Position numbers and translations under genes: made by a program. From Cerrena zonata (Eukaryota; Basidiomycota; Agaricomycetes; Polyporales; Cerrenaceae), in assembly GCA_038087015.1 (NCBI GenBank), contig JASBNA010000041.1:124001-188000 (forward strand): a stretch of 64,000 nucleotides of DNA. The letters are read 5' to 3'. The number at the start of each line of letters is the position of its first letter. Positions within the stretch are counted from its first letter, which is position 1. Positions 9,455 through 21,719 of the stretch are shown here, piece after piece. The notes under the pieces were generated by a model. It was given only the letters and a program-made list of their open reading frames with translations. It did no database searches and was not told the origin of the DNA.

Positions 9455-11830
9455 TGACTTTACAGGGTGGTGTGTTACTCCACGCGGAGAAGGGGCCAAG
9501 GCGGGGAAGACCCAGGGGAAGTGGCCAGTGAGCGCGAACAGGACGATGGCAAGATCAATGGGGCTCCCCCGCGGGTTCTGGTAGCCTCGCAACAGATGCC
9601 TGAAGTGGAAGAATTGATATGTCGGAGTTTGGACCATGAGAGGAGGTCAATCCTGTTACAGTAAGCGAGTGGCGAGCAGAGAAAAATAATCCATGTCAGA
9701 CATCGTATCCTATCCCCCAGTTTTCCCAGATATCTCTAATTGCGGACACTTGTACGCCACATACCTTCCATCACCTACGCCTCCGGCTGCCCTCCCGTAC
9801 ATCAATATGCATCCCTCAATAAATACTTATGAGCAGACCAACTCCTGGGTTCTAACTCAGGCTTTCCGCCCCGAAGACGGGCACAGGGTAAGTACCCAGC
9901 CGATTTCTGTGCGCACGAGCCTGTCACTTATTCCAAACGTTAAATTTCATATCCAAAAGCAGTTATATCTGAGTCGACCCGTCTCCCCTTCGTCCGATAC
10001 CGTCTCTACCACCAGTCTCGACGTCAAGTCGATCTTCGAACCCGACGTGAACAAGTCGATGTTCAGTGTCGACTCGTCCAACCCGTACGACGACATTTCC
10101 TACGACTCGGATGGTGACTCCGAGTCCGCAGATGATGGTGGCTACGTCAACACATGCGACCGATGCTCGACATGTCTTGCAAGACACATGTGCGCTCTTC
10201 AGTGTTCCATTGCTGCTAGTGGTTTTGTGATCCAATCCCTTGCGCCTGTCATCGACAATATCACCACCAACACCACCATCACCACCAATCACAGTGGAAA
10301 TGTTCCTAGGAAGGGACCTCTCGCTAATGCTGGCGAGAGGTATACTGAAGGTGGCGATACCTATCACCCTGCGGCAGACGGTCAGCGGCTTTATACAGCC
10401 AAGCCTCCGTCCGTGGATGAAGGACCCCTACCAGGAGTCCTTTCCCAGGACAAAAACAAGACTATGTAACGTCACTCAACCGGTGACACACCCATTTTGG
10501 ATGCAGTAGAGTTGCGGAGAAGCCTGTAAAGTCGGGATTAGCAGCAGGTTTTCTAGATATTATATTAGCTGTACTGCAATCATTTTATACTGCACACTGA
10601 ATCCGTACAAGGAACTCACCTCTTCTACTTTTTCTTCGCCTGGCCCTTGTACTTTTAGACATTGTTGGCAATCCAACAACACTATGTATCGAGCCGTGTA
10701 GCCAATTTGACCCCGTATATACAACGCATCCCTGTTCCTTGTTCTAGTTTCTGTTACCGATGTGCGCGCGAGCCTTTTTAATGGGACCTATGATAAAAGG
10801 TTAGAAGATAGAACTTGAGTCGATCGTGATGAATATGTTCCCGGTCAAGGTCTTTGAGTGAGCTCCTCCCTCAACGCGAACAGATCCGTCAGCGGCTTCA
10901 TAACTCCGAGCATTTGGCCACCGATGAAGGACGCCCAACTAGGGATCCCCACCAAGAACAGAAACCCAAAGCTATACTTAACGTCACTAAGCTAGTAACA
11001 CCCCATTTGAGGATAATGAAGGTGTTAAACTATCTGAGTCCTCTATCATCGAGGAATGGTTCCCAATGCGTTTTATACTGTGCTGATTGTAGTCAGAATT
11101 CATATGAGGACAACATTACTTTTGATACAATGTACCTACTGTTTTCCCTTTGCTTCGTCCTTGTACTCTTAAACATCGTTAGAACGGACTGCCAGCAGTA
11201 TGTTTCTTCCTGGCTGATTTGTACTTTCGAATACAAAATATCCTTGTTTTCCTTTTCTCCGAGAGTGTATCGATTGGTCGGCGATTTTACCTGCCCGGAC
11301 ATTGGGACATTGGTGACGAACGCCTCGTCACGACTCACTGGACAAAAATCAATGCACTTCACGTCACTCGACCATTCGCGGACAGTGCTTCCCGGGCGGC
11401 ATTGCCTTCAAGAAGCGTTATCGAATTCTAATATCTCACATTAGGACAATGTTATACCAGAAAACACAAAGTATATTGTGATACTCACCTCCGACTGTGA
11501 CTCGGACCGTTCTACTGTTTCTCCTTGTACTTTGTCAGGTCATCGACAATCAAGATCGGTTATCGTGGCAAGGAATACAAAGCATCCTTGTTTAGATAAA
11601 ACTCTCCTTAGAAGATGTACTCGTAAGTCATTGTAATGAGCGTTGAATATGGAACATGATTCGGGTGGTAGACGACTTGCTTGTCACCTGTCCAGAAAAG
11701 GAAGGTGTGCACCTTGTTTGGGGAATCCCAAAGACGCCTAAATCTCGATGGTGACGAGGATGATGCTACTCAAAGTTTCAAACAAGTAAGTAGTGGCAGC
11801 TCCAACTTGAGCTTGAACACGTTTTCTCAA
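9455..11830 (+). repeat. repeat module, copy 2 (inverted relative to copy 1)
   Basis: The same order of landmarks as copy 1, on the opposite strand. Promoter block TACTCCACGCGGAG (9476) is followed by the orphan gene and a GGTGACACACCCATTTTGG box (10483). A degenerate second copy of the gene's 3' end lies near 10860-11040 (QRL and DEG still readable), weaker third-copy traces lie near 11330-11460, and the outer CCTTTTCTGGACAGG-type box ends near 11715. Together with copy 1 it brackets the tRNA, bHLH and MF transporter genes as a 2.4-kb inverted repeat. Confidence 0.75.
9693..10469 (+). CDS. orphan acidic CxxCxxC protein, copy 2
   Basis: Unknown function. The 258-codon frame starts MSDIVSYPPV and ends DKNKTM. 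It keeps the EQTNSWVLTQAFRPEDG stretch, the acidic DISYDSDGDSESADDGG run, the TCDRCSTCLARH motif with CxxCxxC, and the tail QRLYTAKPPSVDEG. A GTAAGT donor at 9888 and an AG at 9959 or 9962 give an optional intron of 72 or 75 nt, again a multiple of three. The N-terminal 45 residues differ most from copy 1. Differences between the two copies fall at both silent and replacement positions while the frame stays open, which argues weakly for selection on the protein. Confidence 0.6.
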   Translation: MSDIVSYPPVFPDISNCGHLYATYLPSPTPPAALPYINMHPSINTYEQTNSWVLTQAFRPEDGHRVSTQPISVRTSLSLIPNVKFHIQKQLYLSRPVSPSSDTVSTTSLDVKSIFEPDVNKSMFSVDSSNPYDDISYDSDGDSESADDGGYVNTCDRCSTCLARHMCALQCSIAASGFVIQSLAPVIDNITTNTTITTNHSGNVPRKGPLANAGERYTEGGDTYHPAADGQRLYTAKPPSVDEGPLPGVLSQDKNKTM

Positions 11831-12575
11831 GCAATGCTTACACCGTTTTTTTTCGATTAACCATCGTTACCGTTGTCCTCAAGATACAGTCATAGATCTG
11901 GTGAAAAGGAATCCGTTTGTATGATCAACCTTCTAGTAGTACATTGAGCCAGTGACTACTAATTTAATTAGGCTGCTACGCAGTTCCGAAACATATCGGC
12001 GTATTAGAATTGAGGAGAAACTAGTAGTAAATACATCTTCTGTATCATCTTGAATGCTCGAGATACAAGGTGTACGAAGTTTGGTCAAGAAACTACCTGC
12101 TATAGTAGTACCCGTTGTTCATTCCTTTGACATAAATCCCAATTATATATTCCACCTGTCCATGTGTGCCAGGCTGGGACAATCAGTTCCATGGCTCGCC
12201 ACCGAGTGACAGACTCTGCTTGTATAATCACACAGAGGTCTCCGTTCAGCTTCTTCTGGTAGAACACCTTGATCTCTTCAATATAAGATGCCACCGTTAG
12301 CGATGGGCTGACATGGGAAAACACGAGCAATTTGGAAACGCTTGGAAGGCGTATGAGATGATTTGGGTATGACAGTAGACTATGTGACTTGGTGTAAGCA
12401 AAGGGGGCTTAATCAGCTGTACCGTAATTTTCGGGTAGCGTAATCATATGATGCTCACCTTTTCGAGCATTCCATCCTTGTAATCATGATAATTGCCGGT
12501 AGACGACGATGTTGCTTGTTCCTGTGGAGTTACTTTGTTTATTCCCCCGAGTACAAGGCATCCTTACTTGCCTAG
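10615..12575 (-). repeat. exon-like tandem units, antisense, of module 2
   Basis: Reverse-strand cores matching CAAGGATGCNTTGTATTCC lie near 10716-10740, 11230-11250, 11571-11595 and, outside the main module, 12549-12571. The first three are followed by CAAAGTACAAGG-like or AGTACAAGG-like boxes; a GTGAGT donor-like end is clear after the first and third. In the best preserved one the reverse strand reads NKDILYSKVQIS followed by KSTRTKQREN. They point at the 3' end of the orphan gene, as in copy 1. The 12.5-kb unit shows that the array once reached beyond the present homology limit. Confidence 0.5.
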
Positions 12576-15500
12576 GCTACGTATACCAGACCTTGGCGAT
12601 AACCCGTGTGGCAAGAAGTCCAGCAAGTTCAGCTCTAGAAGGCGTTTACGGTAGGTCTTGTAGATGACCCTAGCCTAGGAGTCCTGCGTTAAAATATTTG
12701 AGACAGAGGTCTATAGATTCATACTTTGTCATCGTGCCTACTCACCTATTGACGCGTGCACATGCTAGGTTGCGATACACTCTGATGAAGACGAGGATAT
12801 GTGGATACTAGCTGTGTCAATCTAACAGCCTCCGTGTTGACAGAATGTGGCGTACATGCAGATTATGGTTTCAACTTTGATGGTCCGAGTTCACCTGATC
12901 CTTCCCTAGAAAATATGGTATAGAGGTGAAATGACATGTTAATCAGTTTTTGAAACGGTGGCAATGATCATGAACACACTGCAATAGAATAGCTTTGCTG
13001 TCGGAAGCTATCGCCATCTTCTGTAGAACGTAGAGGTTGCCGCAAACCGTTTCTGTCCTACAAGTCCGATAAGAATAGACTTTCTAGTAGTACAATACGC
13101 CGGACCCTAACCTTGGGTATCCTTCTTGTCTATAGTGTCAAGTAGTAATTTCGCTGCCTAATATAAGTTAGTAGGTATAAAAAGAATCATACCTACGTTC
13201 ATGAGTGCTCACTGTGTGTGTTCAATCAGAAATACGCCCAGAACGACAGATAGAAAAGGGAACTCCTTTCCAGCTGCAATACTACGGCCTGAGGTTCTAA
13301 GATGCCAGATATTTATGGGCCTTGATATCGTGTGATTACCTCGGGTTCGTCACCCACACCGGTAGTTACATAGCCTGGCGGTCGATGAGCATGCCCACTG
13401 TATTTCGGCCGGTTCAGTCTGGCCTTCTGTGTTGGTGTGAGAAGGTACGTTGACAGACGGGTGTTGATAATCCCCAGAAAGGAAAATAAAAATCCTCCGC
13501 CGACTCCGCCAGGGAGATTGAGGCTCACCGCTCGAGTGTGAGCATCGGCACCGGCATGCATACGAATACACAGCGTGATCGCAGCAGTAGGTCTAAGCTG
13601 TATGATTCCAGACATAAGCTTTCAGGAATATTATTGAGGCAGATGATAGCTTACACAAACGAACCGCCTACACACATAGAGCGACATCCGCACAAGTCAC
13701 TTGTTGCGGTCCTAGTATGGACGAGTATTTGAGCTCATAGAATGGTAACTGCAATGTCCGCATCTTGGTACGGGCAATGAATAGCCGGAGGCGGGTGTTT
13801 ACACCCGATAAGCGACAGGGACGGAGTAGAGAAAGATCCTAGTCAAGAACTAGATGGATTCAATGCATGCGTTCCAGTTATTGGAAGGCCCCTGCACAGC
13901 ATTTACGATATCTATCACGGACCAGTTCATTGCAACGGCTTACAGCGAACAGTGTGTGCCATCTAGGCATTAATGTGGTAATTTGACCGCATAAAAAAAG
14001 TCAAAAACCTATCGGAAATATCACAAGAATCAGATCGGGTAGGAAGAAGGCGTGCAGCTAGAATGACTGTACTGTAACATATATAACGTGTGGCCCAAGG
14101 CCTGTCACCGTCAAGCCCGACTCTAAGACTTGATACTTAGTTTCAAAACTATATCGAACAGGATCGATATAGATAATAGAAATATCCGATCTGGAAAGGA
14201 TCAGGAACAAAGTTATGAGGTCAGCTATAACCTAATGCTTCATCTCTTCTATGCAAGGGTTCAGTGGGTAAAACATGTAAGACAAAGTCTTCTACCTACC
14301 CATGCACGGCTTCTGTCCGTCAACCACGGATCCCGTGGCCAATGATGTATAGTAGCAGTATCTGGGATTCAAAATGATAAGATAATAAGTATAACTCGCT
14401 GCAAACAAAAAGGGATACCTATGTCCCGGATCGTTTGTGTTCGTACCCCCTGGTCAATCAACAAAAAAATACTGCCCACTCCCATATGGCGCGATATATC
14501 TCTGACAGCCGGCGGTTTCCAGTATGACAGCCGTTTGCAGAATCCTAGCTCGCCCCCAAAATAAACGAGTTGGAGCTGTGGTGCCAAATTACCACTTTAG
14601 GACACCCACGTATTTTGTGTTGCGCTCTTGAAAGCCTCGATACCTCGTCTAAGCTGCTGGAATAAGCTGGCTCGACCTTGCAGATAACTAAATACTCGTT
14701 TGCTGCTCAAAGCACAAGTGAAAGAGGACTCTTACTCCTGGTTCCTGCGCAAAGGCCCTTCGGCAAGTGGGGTCATGATCAACATTATATAAGCGTGATT
14801 TCTGGCAGGGCGAGCTAGGATTCTGCAAACGGCTGGAAGGTTTTATGGGCGGCCAATCGATTATCAAGCTTGGGAAAATCGGTCAGGATCGATGGTAGGA
14901 ACGGAGATCAATTCCTGGCAGGCCTAGTGTGTGATCACGTTGCTAATATGTAGGGTGTTTGACAGGCTTCGCGCCGGAACAACATCACAGTGGTAGCGCG
15001 GAAATGGCTAGCGCAACAGATAAAATCGTGAGTTGAGTTAAAAGCATCACGGGGTGAGTAATGGAGCATTTCGTACCAATTTCATATTCGGAAATATGAT
15101 GGATAATGAAGTTGTAACGTGTAGCCGGGAAAGTAAAACTGTTTGACAGAAGTGGTTGCCGGCAGCTCCGATGAAAATGGTTAGTCCTCGTAAAATGAGC
15201 TGGCTCGAGGTGTCTTGAACGCTGATAGGCTACGTGGCATGATCAATTACGGTGCATTTATTCCTTCCAGGGACAATTATACTGATCCTTATTGTAAAGA
15301 CCTGATCAAACACAGCCATTAGTTTGCTGTTCATGATATTATAAACAAAAAGCACCGCACAATATGACTTATATTAACGGTGGTTCAGACGGGTAACAAC
15401 CACCCGCTACCGTCTGAGATGTCATTCCGAGGTTCTGGCTATCAAAGGAAGTCAAAAAAAGTAAGCCCCCCTCGTATGCTGTTCGGAATCGCTAACTTAC

Positions 15501-16390
15501 TACGGTCTCACATGGCCAAATGAAGCAATCCCAACATGTGGCGGATTTGGGGTTTGATCGGGGTGGGCTGCGCTGCCGACATACTGGCTATCCCCTAGCG
15601 CCTTTGAGAAGAAAGGAAATGGAGAAATTTGCGGAAAAGGTGTTTGCGCCACCTGCAATCAGAGAGATTTCCGTAATGGTGTAGTATAAGCCCGGTGAGT
15701 TGTTGGACCACACAGTTATTAATTTGAGGACGATACCCGATCTGGCCTAAACCAACAAAGTAAAATGTTTGAGCATTCCTGATACACGGGCAGAGAGAAA
15801 CACGAGATTTATTTGGCTAGTATCAACTTGAAGGTTGATGCTCCTTGATTCATATTATCGCGTAAGATACTACAACCCGAAATCCATCAACTCCAGCCGA
15901 AACATTTAGATAAATCGCTCACTCACTGTATGATATCCCGACTACTCACATAGCCCTAACCACGTGTGGGATGAGATGACGCAAACACATGAAACCCTCT
16001 CGATTTTTTCCACGTCCGATATCCAAGGAGCCACCAAACCCACCAAGCACCCACCTCCCTAAACACCACTATGGCGATCCGGTCTAGGGCGAGTAGAGGC
16101 CCGAGAGGTCAGAGTTAGATCACGAGTGCGTGTCCAAACCCAGACTCTAGAGAGACCACGCGTGCACTCGGGAGATCAACGCGTACGCGTTTCGGTTGAG
16201 TCAGTAGATTTCGATGCCGAAAGCTTGTATTGATTAGCCTGCCCAGTATGGATTCATTGGAACGACATGGGGTCAAGGACGGCTTGACCATACTATTCGG
16301 CCAAAATTAGCAAGTGGAGCGGAGAACTCGTCAGTCTGGACACTCCGTACCTTGAACTTCCATAGGCTATTGAACAACTGAACAATCCCT
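11831..16390. other. gene desert, left half
   Basis: No gene or RNA could be supported over about 4.5 kb. Decayed repeat fragments occur at the left (12.4-12.6 kb; also a CTTCTAGTAGTACA-like sequence near 11930 and 13080). A 306-bp inverted-repeat structure is listed separately. The rest looks like unconstrained sequence. Confidence 0.45.
14529..14834. repeat. perfect 27-bp inverted repeat enclosing 252 bp
   Basis: AGCCGTTTGCAGAATCCTAG (start of the arm) at 14529-14555 recurs as its exact reverse complement at 14808-14834. The arms do not extend further and I see no flanking target duplication or internal frame. It could be the remnant of a small non-autonomous inverted-repeat element or a hairpin-forming locus. 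Confidence 0.8.
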
Positions 16391-19300
16391 CAGCCTTCCC
16401 GAACTTTCCGAGGAGAAGAAGACCAGGTTTTGGAGCCAATATTAGCTTTTGGGAGGGGGGGGCCCGGGGTTGGTAGCGAGATAACAGATAAATTGTGAGA
16501 TGAGAGAAGAGCGAGATGTGTGAGGGAATGTGAACACGGAGAAAGTGGACGGGAAGAGCTTAGAGGATCACGGGTACAACGATCCAGCCCTCTCAGGCTA
16601 TTATGACAAATCTGTAGAGTAGTCGACAAAAGTACCGTGTTGTTAGAAGAAGAAGAATTCATCCTTTCGACAGAGAAGAAGATCGAGTCCTTCGGAAATC
16701 ACGACCTGGATCGGGAATTAGAGAATGGTGTGAACAGAAATGAGCAAGGGAGGGAGAGGGGGTAGCTATACCGTAAACCCAACGAAAGCGACACACAATT
16801 GTGATTCTGAAGGCATACCCAACCCATTAGTCATCGATGACAATGACCAATCAGCCGAACGACCAATCAACGTTTGCATGATCGACCAATGGACCCAGTC
16901 GACCAATACCAGGGGAGCAGAGGGGGGTAGAAAGAAGGCAGAGGAAGGAAGTGGCGTTCCCAGCGTCCAATGCTCAGTAGCCAGTAAGAACGAGGCAGAG
17001 GAGGGCAAGAACGAGATAGAGGGCAGTCAGAGGGGACATAAAGAGGGTCTAGACTCGACTTGTCCGATCCTTCTTCGTCTTCGTCTTCTGCGCCATCCTT
17101 CGTGGTCGACCTTCATCTGTCCTCGTCCATCCATTTCCCTTTCTCCCCTTCTCCCGTCACCCCGGAGAAGTCAACCGTGCCCCGTATTTCTGTATTTCTG
17201 TACCTTATCCTGACTGCGTTTCCATCGCTGACAACGACGATACAGTTCGTCAGGGATTCGTATTCGATATTCAATTCGAACGCCGCGACCACCAGACCAA
17301 CGATCAGGGTAATAATGCATCGTGACCTGATACCTTCAATCCTTCCTTTGTTCCGTTGTTCCGTTTATTCCTTCGTGCGCTCTATATTCCATAAATTCCT
17401 AAATCCATAAGTTCATGAGTTCCCCATCTCGCCAACGATCATCGCAAACCATACCTTTCATATGTTCGTATGATCCTCTAATACCGTCCCATCCTTCCGA
17501 ATTTCATCAAGGTCATAAGTTCGCCTATAAACAGTAAAAAACAAATTCCTAATTCCAGCGGAAAGAAACCAAGAGTCTAGACCCGGGGGTGGGGGAAACC
17601 ATGCTTCTCGTTTTCATTTCCCTGATCGCTCGATTCAGATCCCATACTACTACAATCGTCAGCCGTGAAGCCCCACCGTGAGTATCCGCCAAAAACGCTA
17701 TATCACTATCCCGTTATACCTGATTGTCTTTATGAAAAAACTAACATAAACCAGACCCGGGGGAGTGGGTCTGCACAATCTGTCAAAACCGAAACCAACC
17801 GGGGGGATCGACCCACCCAAACCGCCCTCGCTTGTGCGCAGCTAGAAAATGCAGGAATCAAGGGGCGAATACCGTAAGAAAAAAATCACGTATTTATGGC
17901 AACCCTTTACGGCATCCCTCCCAATCCCAACAAACTTCCAAGGTTATATGCTCCTTTGTTACAATAACGGTGGGTTCTAATTCGTGCATTGCGTGTTCTT
18001 CCCGCGCCGAGCTCGCAACATTGCGTTATTTCCTGCAAGGTTTGAGGGGATGGACCTGTGAAATGATGCGAGAGGGTGCAGAGGGTGCAGAGGGGGAAGG
18101 AGACTTTGAAGTTGACACTCCCGCGTTTGTTTCAACTGAACTGTGCAGCGCGCGTGAGAGAAATGCCGCGACGGCCCAGCGAGGAGCTCGATTTTTGAGT
18201 TTTTCTTAGTGCTAGTCCTGGCACGGTGGTAGGGTATTTTGGGTATTGGTATTACGCACGACTGTATGGTGCTATCGCAGCGAGGATTCGGGTATCGGCA
18301 TTTTGGCATTGGGACGGATCTTGAATTTGGGCGTGTATTGTATATTGAAGGGTAGAGTGTGTTAGGTTTGTGAGATCGCACTTCAAGGGATCTCAGGGCG
18401 CCGGTGCGGACGGCAAGTTGATAGAAAAGAACCTGGACTTCACGAAGAAAACAGTTTAAGCAGGGAGTCACTGCAAGGGTAAGCGGTTGGCGGGGAGATC
18501 GTCAACGTGCCCCCAGCGGTAAGGGGATCATTGCAATGTTTGAATTGTTCAATATAGGGTTGTTAGGTACTAGCGAGCAAAAGGACCACTTGGACCACTA
18601 GGTCGTAAGGGATAATAAGGGTCGTTAGGGAGGGACTCGCAGGCAGAGAGGGGTTTAGATGGTTGTTAGGGAACGTTAGAACAGAACTCAAGACACCGGA
18701 CACCGAAGTGAAAATTTGACGTGACGGAGAGGGGTGGGGGGGGACAAAGTTAAGTTTGATAGTTTGATTGAATTGATATGTCTGATATTGTATGACATGG
18801 GGACGGGACAAGAACATGTCTGTCAACAAGCCGGGCGGGAGAGACTTCCTCCTTGGGCCGTGAGTTTGACGGTGCAAAGAGACCGGGTAGATAGAAGACC
18901 GGAATGGGTTTACAGCGTCAAGCGCGGGTGTAAAATGAAGGTGTGTTATGAATGGTATAAGAATGTCAAAACGTGTTGAGAGTGGTTAAAATGTGTAACA
19001 TGGTAAAAGGCGTAAAGGCATAAAGTTTAAAAGGGTTCGAAGAGCAACCAGAACCAGGATTATCGGTGCCGGAGTGAAGGTGAAGCTTCGGTGGAAGCCG
19101 ACGAAGGCTCAAGCACCTGAGAGGCCGTCTCGGTGCCAATGTGCCAATGTGTCGATAGAGATCTACGAATCTGTATGGCTGTCAAGCTTGAACGAGGGGG
19201 GTGGAAAGCCACCGTCAACAAGAGAATGTAATCAGGTAGTAAGAATAAGAAGCCGAAGGCAAGGCCAGGGCCCAAAATAGCGAATGTGGAAAGACGAGCG

Positions 19301-20905
19301 GGTCAGCAGGGGCAGCGTTAACCGGCTAAGGACAGCAATCTAGGACAGGGATGCTTGATGTGGGATGAATTGGTTTGATCGACAGGCCATCAGCGGGGAG
19401 AGGTTCAGACAAGTCAAAACAGAGGCATATCAAGTTTATGGAGTAGGTTATGTTGGTGAGAGTTTTCCCGTTTGGAATGCAAGGGACTCTAGAGCTGTGT
19501 AGACTTTGAGAGAGCTATTTGGGGCGCAACAGGGTCTTTGTGGGAGAAAATACCCCATAGAATCCATGTGCCCCACCTGATGAGTGGTGCTTGTTCTTGC
19601 CATTCGGCTGGGTAGTTTGGGACAAGCGTTTGGACGAGCGAGGCGTAGAGTTGCGACGGAGTACAATGAGAGATATGTTGGAACGTGTTGGACGAGAACA
19701 ATGGAAGGCGCAAGAGAGGAACAGAAATTCTGGAAGGAAACGGAGGGGATTCAGAGGAGGTGCCAGTGAGGGAGAGCCACTGGCAGTAGGTGGAAGGGAG
19801 ATTCGAATGGATGCTTCGACGGGGGCTGAATCGATTATCCACCGGCGGCGGTGGCAGCCTGTGATCCCGTTTTGGAGGACGCCAGAATGCCCAGTTGAGG
19901 GAGGGATATTCACAGGGTCTGGGGAGTTCCCGAGATTGAATGGCGATTGCAATCGCCCAAATGGCCGTACAAGGGAGGTGCGACGATCCTTGTTCCGTAT
20001 GGTTCTTTGCGAGGAATGAAGGTTCGAGTGGGCTTGATGGATAGATACGAGGGGAGGGTGGCATAAGGGAGCGAGGGCGAGGGAAAATAGCGAACGTTAT
20101 CCTAGACTAACCTAGACAAGGGAAATTCTATACAGAAAAAAGCAAAAGAATTGACGAGATGGTGGTCTGAGATGGAAGATGGTGAGGAGACCGCGTGAGG
20201 CACGTCGAGATGCGTTGATAATTTGTTAAACTCTAACTAGATCAAGCGGTGGCCCCACCTGGGAGTCGGTTGGAGGGGTGCTAGTGGAAGGAGGAAAATG
20301 GGAGAGGAATCAGATCTTTGCCTTGGACGGAAATCTGGCGCTGATGGGCCTGGGAAGGCTAGCAGGTGACAGGGAGAGGCCTAACCTACTTGGGTCGTGG
20401 TGAGAAACTGTTTTTGGCAGGGATATTTGTCCTTTTGCGCGGCAAGATGGGGCTGGCTGGCATCAAGGTTCGGGCTGTTGATCAAACCCTGATCATGAGA
20501 ATGGAGGGTGTATTATAATGGACGAGAGGATAATTAAAGTGAGTGCAATGGAGGGGGAGGGACAATGTGCGCAGACATGGAGCAACTCTGACTAGCATGT
20601 AGAAACCAGCCGATGGATACGATAGATGTGTCGATGTGACTTGTGTTCCTGTGCTAGGGTTCGCGGACGGCAGAGGTGAGGCTCAAGCGAGAGGACGCGG
20701 AGCCAGAAGCGTGGAGAAGCGTGCCCAAAAAGGGAGGTCGGCAGGGGGGTGCTGACGTAAGGTGTTGTACTTTGTTGCGGAGACAATTCGCAGTAAACAA
20801 GCCATATAGCCCGTGGACCGTCCTCCCGCTCACCGTCCCCTTCCAATCTCTCTTTCCCTCCTTTGTCCATCTCTCCCCCCTCCCTCCCGCATCTTCGCGT
20901 ACACC
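16391..20905. other. gene desert, right half, strand-asymmetric
   Basis: Another 4.5 kb with no gene I can support. Long purine-rich runs lie on the + strand (16740-17050, 18040-18110, 19600-20600) and pyrimidine-rich stretches at 17060-17180 and 20810-20900. The latter look like transcript leaders; the 20.8-kb one precedes the gene at 20906. The longest open frame, 191 codons on the - strand at 19489-20064, is Pro/Ser-rich without recognisable features and is probably chance. Confidence 0.4.
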
Positions 20906-21649
20906 ATGTTTGCCCAAAAACGTCGCCGCACAGCGACAAGCGTCCTCGGCGGCGACTACGACCCTCGCCCGCCCCGCGACGTCCTCACCAGTCTCTTGAA
21001 CGGCGTGCCCTCTAATAAACTCGTGGAGAAGGACGAGGACGTGCGCCATCACAAGAAACAAAAGCACGACAAGGTCAAGCACAGAGAGCGGAGCAGGGAA
21101 CTCGACAAGGACTTTGCACGCGCGAGATCATCAAGCAGAGCACGCGAGAAGCTCCCCACCGCGTCCTCCTTCCATCCCATCGCGTCCTCCTCCATAAGCG
21201 CACCCGTCAAGCGTCCTATAGCTGCCCCACATCCCCACAGTCCTCAAGCTCCCTTCTGGCAAACTCGCCCAACCATTACCATCCCCCATATGTCTCGATC
21301 AGTCTCTATATCCCCTCCACCCATGGTCTCATCACCGCCGACAACACCAGGCCCCTCCATCTCGTCTGCAACCTCGGCCACTTCATCCAAGCGTCCACAT
21401 ACACCTTACGATGACGAGGAGATTGGTCAAGAGCACACCGATAGATCGTACTCGCCACAGCCTCAACAACCCAAGCAGCGGAAGAAGAGGCCGGCTGCTA
21501 GGAAGGGCTGGAAGGGTTGGGTGGAGGGCTCACCGCCTCCGTCGCAGAAACTCATCAATCTCGATACGGCGGTGGTGCTTGGGGAGCGAAAGACAAGGAG
21601 TGGGAAGAGCTTCGATGCCATCGGTGTCGGCAAGGACAGTTGGGTGTAA
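20906..21649 (+). CDS. conserved hypothetical basic/Ser-Pro-rich protein
   Basis: A single-exon, 247-residue protein of unknown function. It begins MFAQKRRRTATSVLGGDYDP with an immediate basic KRRR patch, continues with a Lys/His/Arg-rich segment (residues 45-80), a long Ser/Pro/Thr-rich low-complexity middle, and a basic KQRKKRPAARKGWKGW segment. The ending GKSFDAIGVGKDSWV looks like a conserved C-terminal module. I read it as a probable nuclear basidiomycete protein, from composition only. The ATG at 20906 follows a pyrimidine-rich leader and has a good context (acaccATG). An intron appears to follow 6 nt after the stop codon. Confidence 0.7.
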   Translation: MFAQKRRRTATSVLGGDYDPRPPRDVLTSLLNGVPSNKLVEKDEDVRHHKKQKHDKVKHRERSRELDKDFARARSSSRAREKLPTASSFHPIASSSISAPVKRPIAAPHPHSPQAPFWQTRPTITIPHMSRSVSISPPPMVSSPPTTPGPSISSATSATSSKRPHTPYDDEEIGQEHTDRSYSPQPQQPKQRKKRPAARKGWKGWVEGSPPPSQKLINLDTAVVLGERKTRSGKSFDAIGVGKDSWV

Positions 21650-21655
21650 GCCAAG

Positions 21656-21719
21656 GTATGTCACGGCCAGTCCCTCTTGAACTAACGGTTCAATCGAGCT
21701 GAAATAATGATGACCGCAG
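21656..21719 (+). other. probable 3'-UTR intron
   Basis: GTATGT donor, an AACTAACGG branch-like site and a CCGCAG acceptor enclose 64 nt starting 6 nt after the stop codon of the gene at 20906. It is too close to the stop to be expected to trigger decay by the usual 50-55 nt rule. Confidence 0.5.

Noticed and set aside
10854..11444. 196-codon open frame on the + strand in module 2
   Set aside because: It starts at TTG. Its first part is the decayed duplicate of the orphan gene's 3' end, so it is treated as repeat.
13788..13803. Hairpin CGGGTGTTTACACCCG
   Set aside because: A short isolated stem of the kind expected by chance; no context suggesting function.
19489..20064. 191-codon Pro/Ser-rich frame on the - strand
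   Set aside because: Composition follows the pyrimidine-rich strand; no motif, no plausible neighbours or introns.
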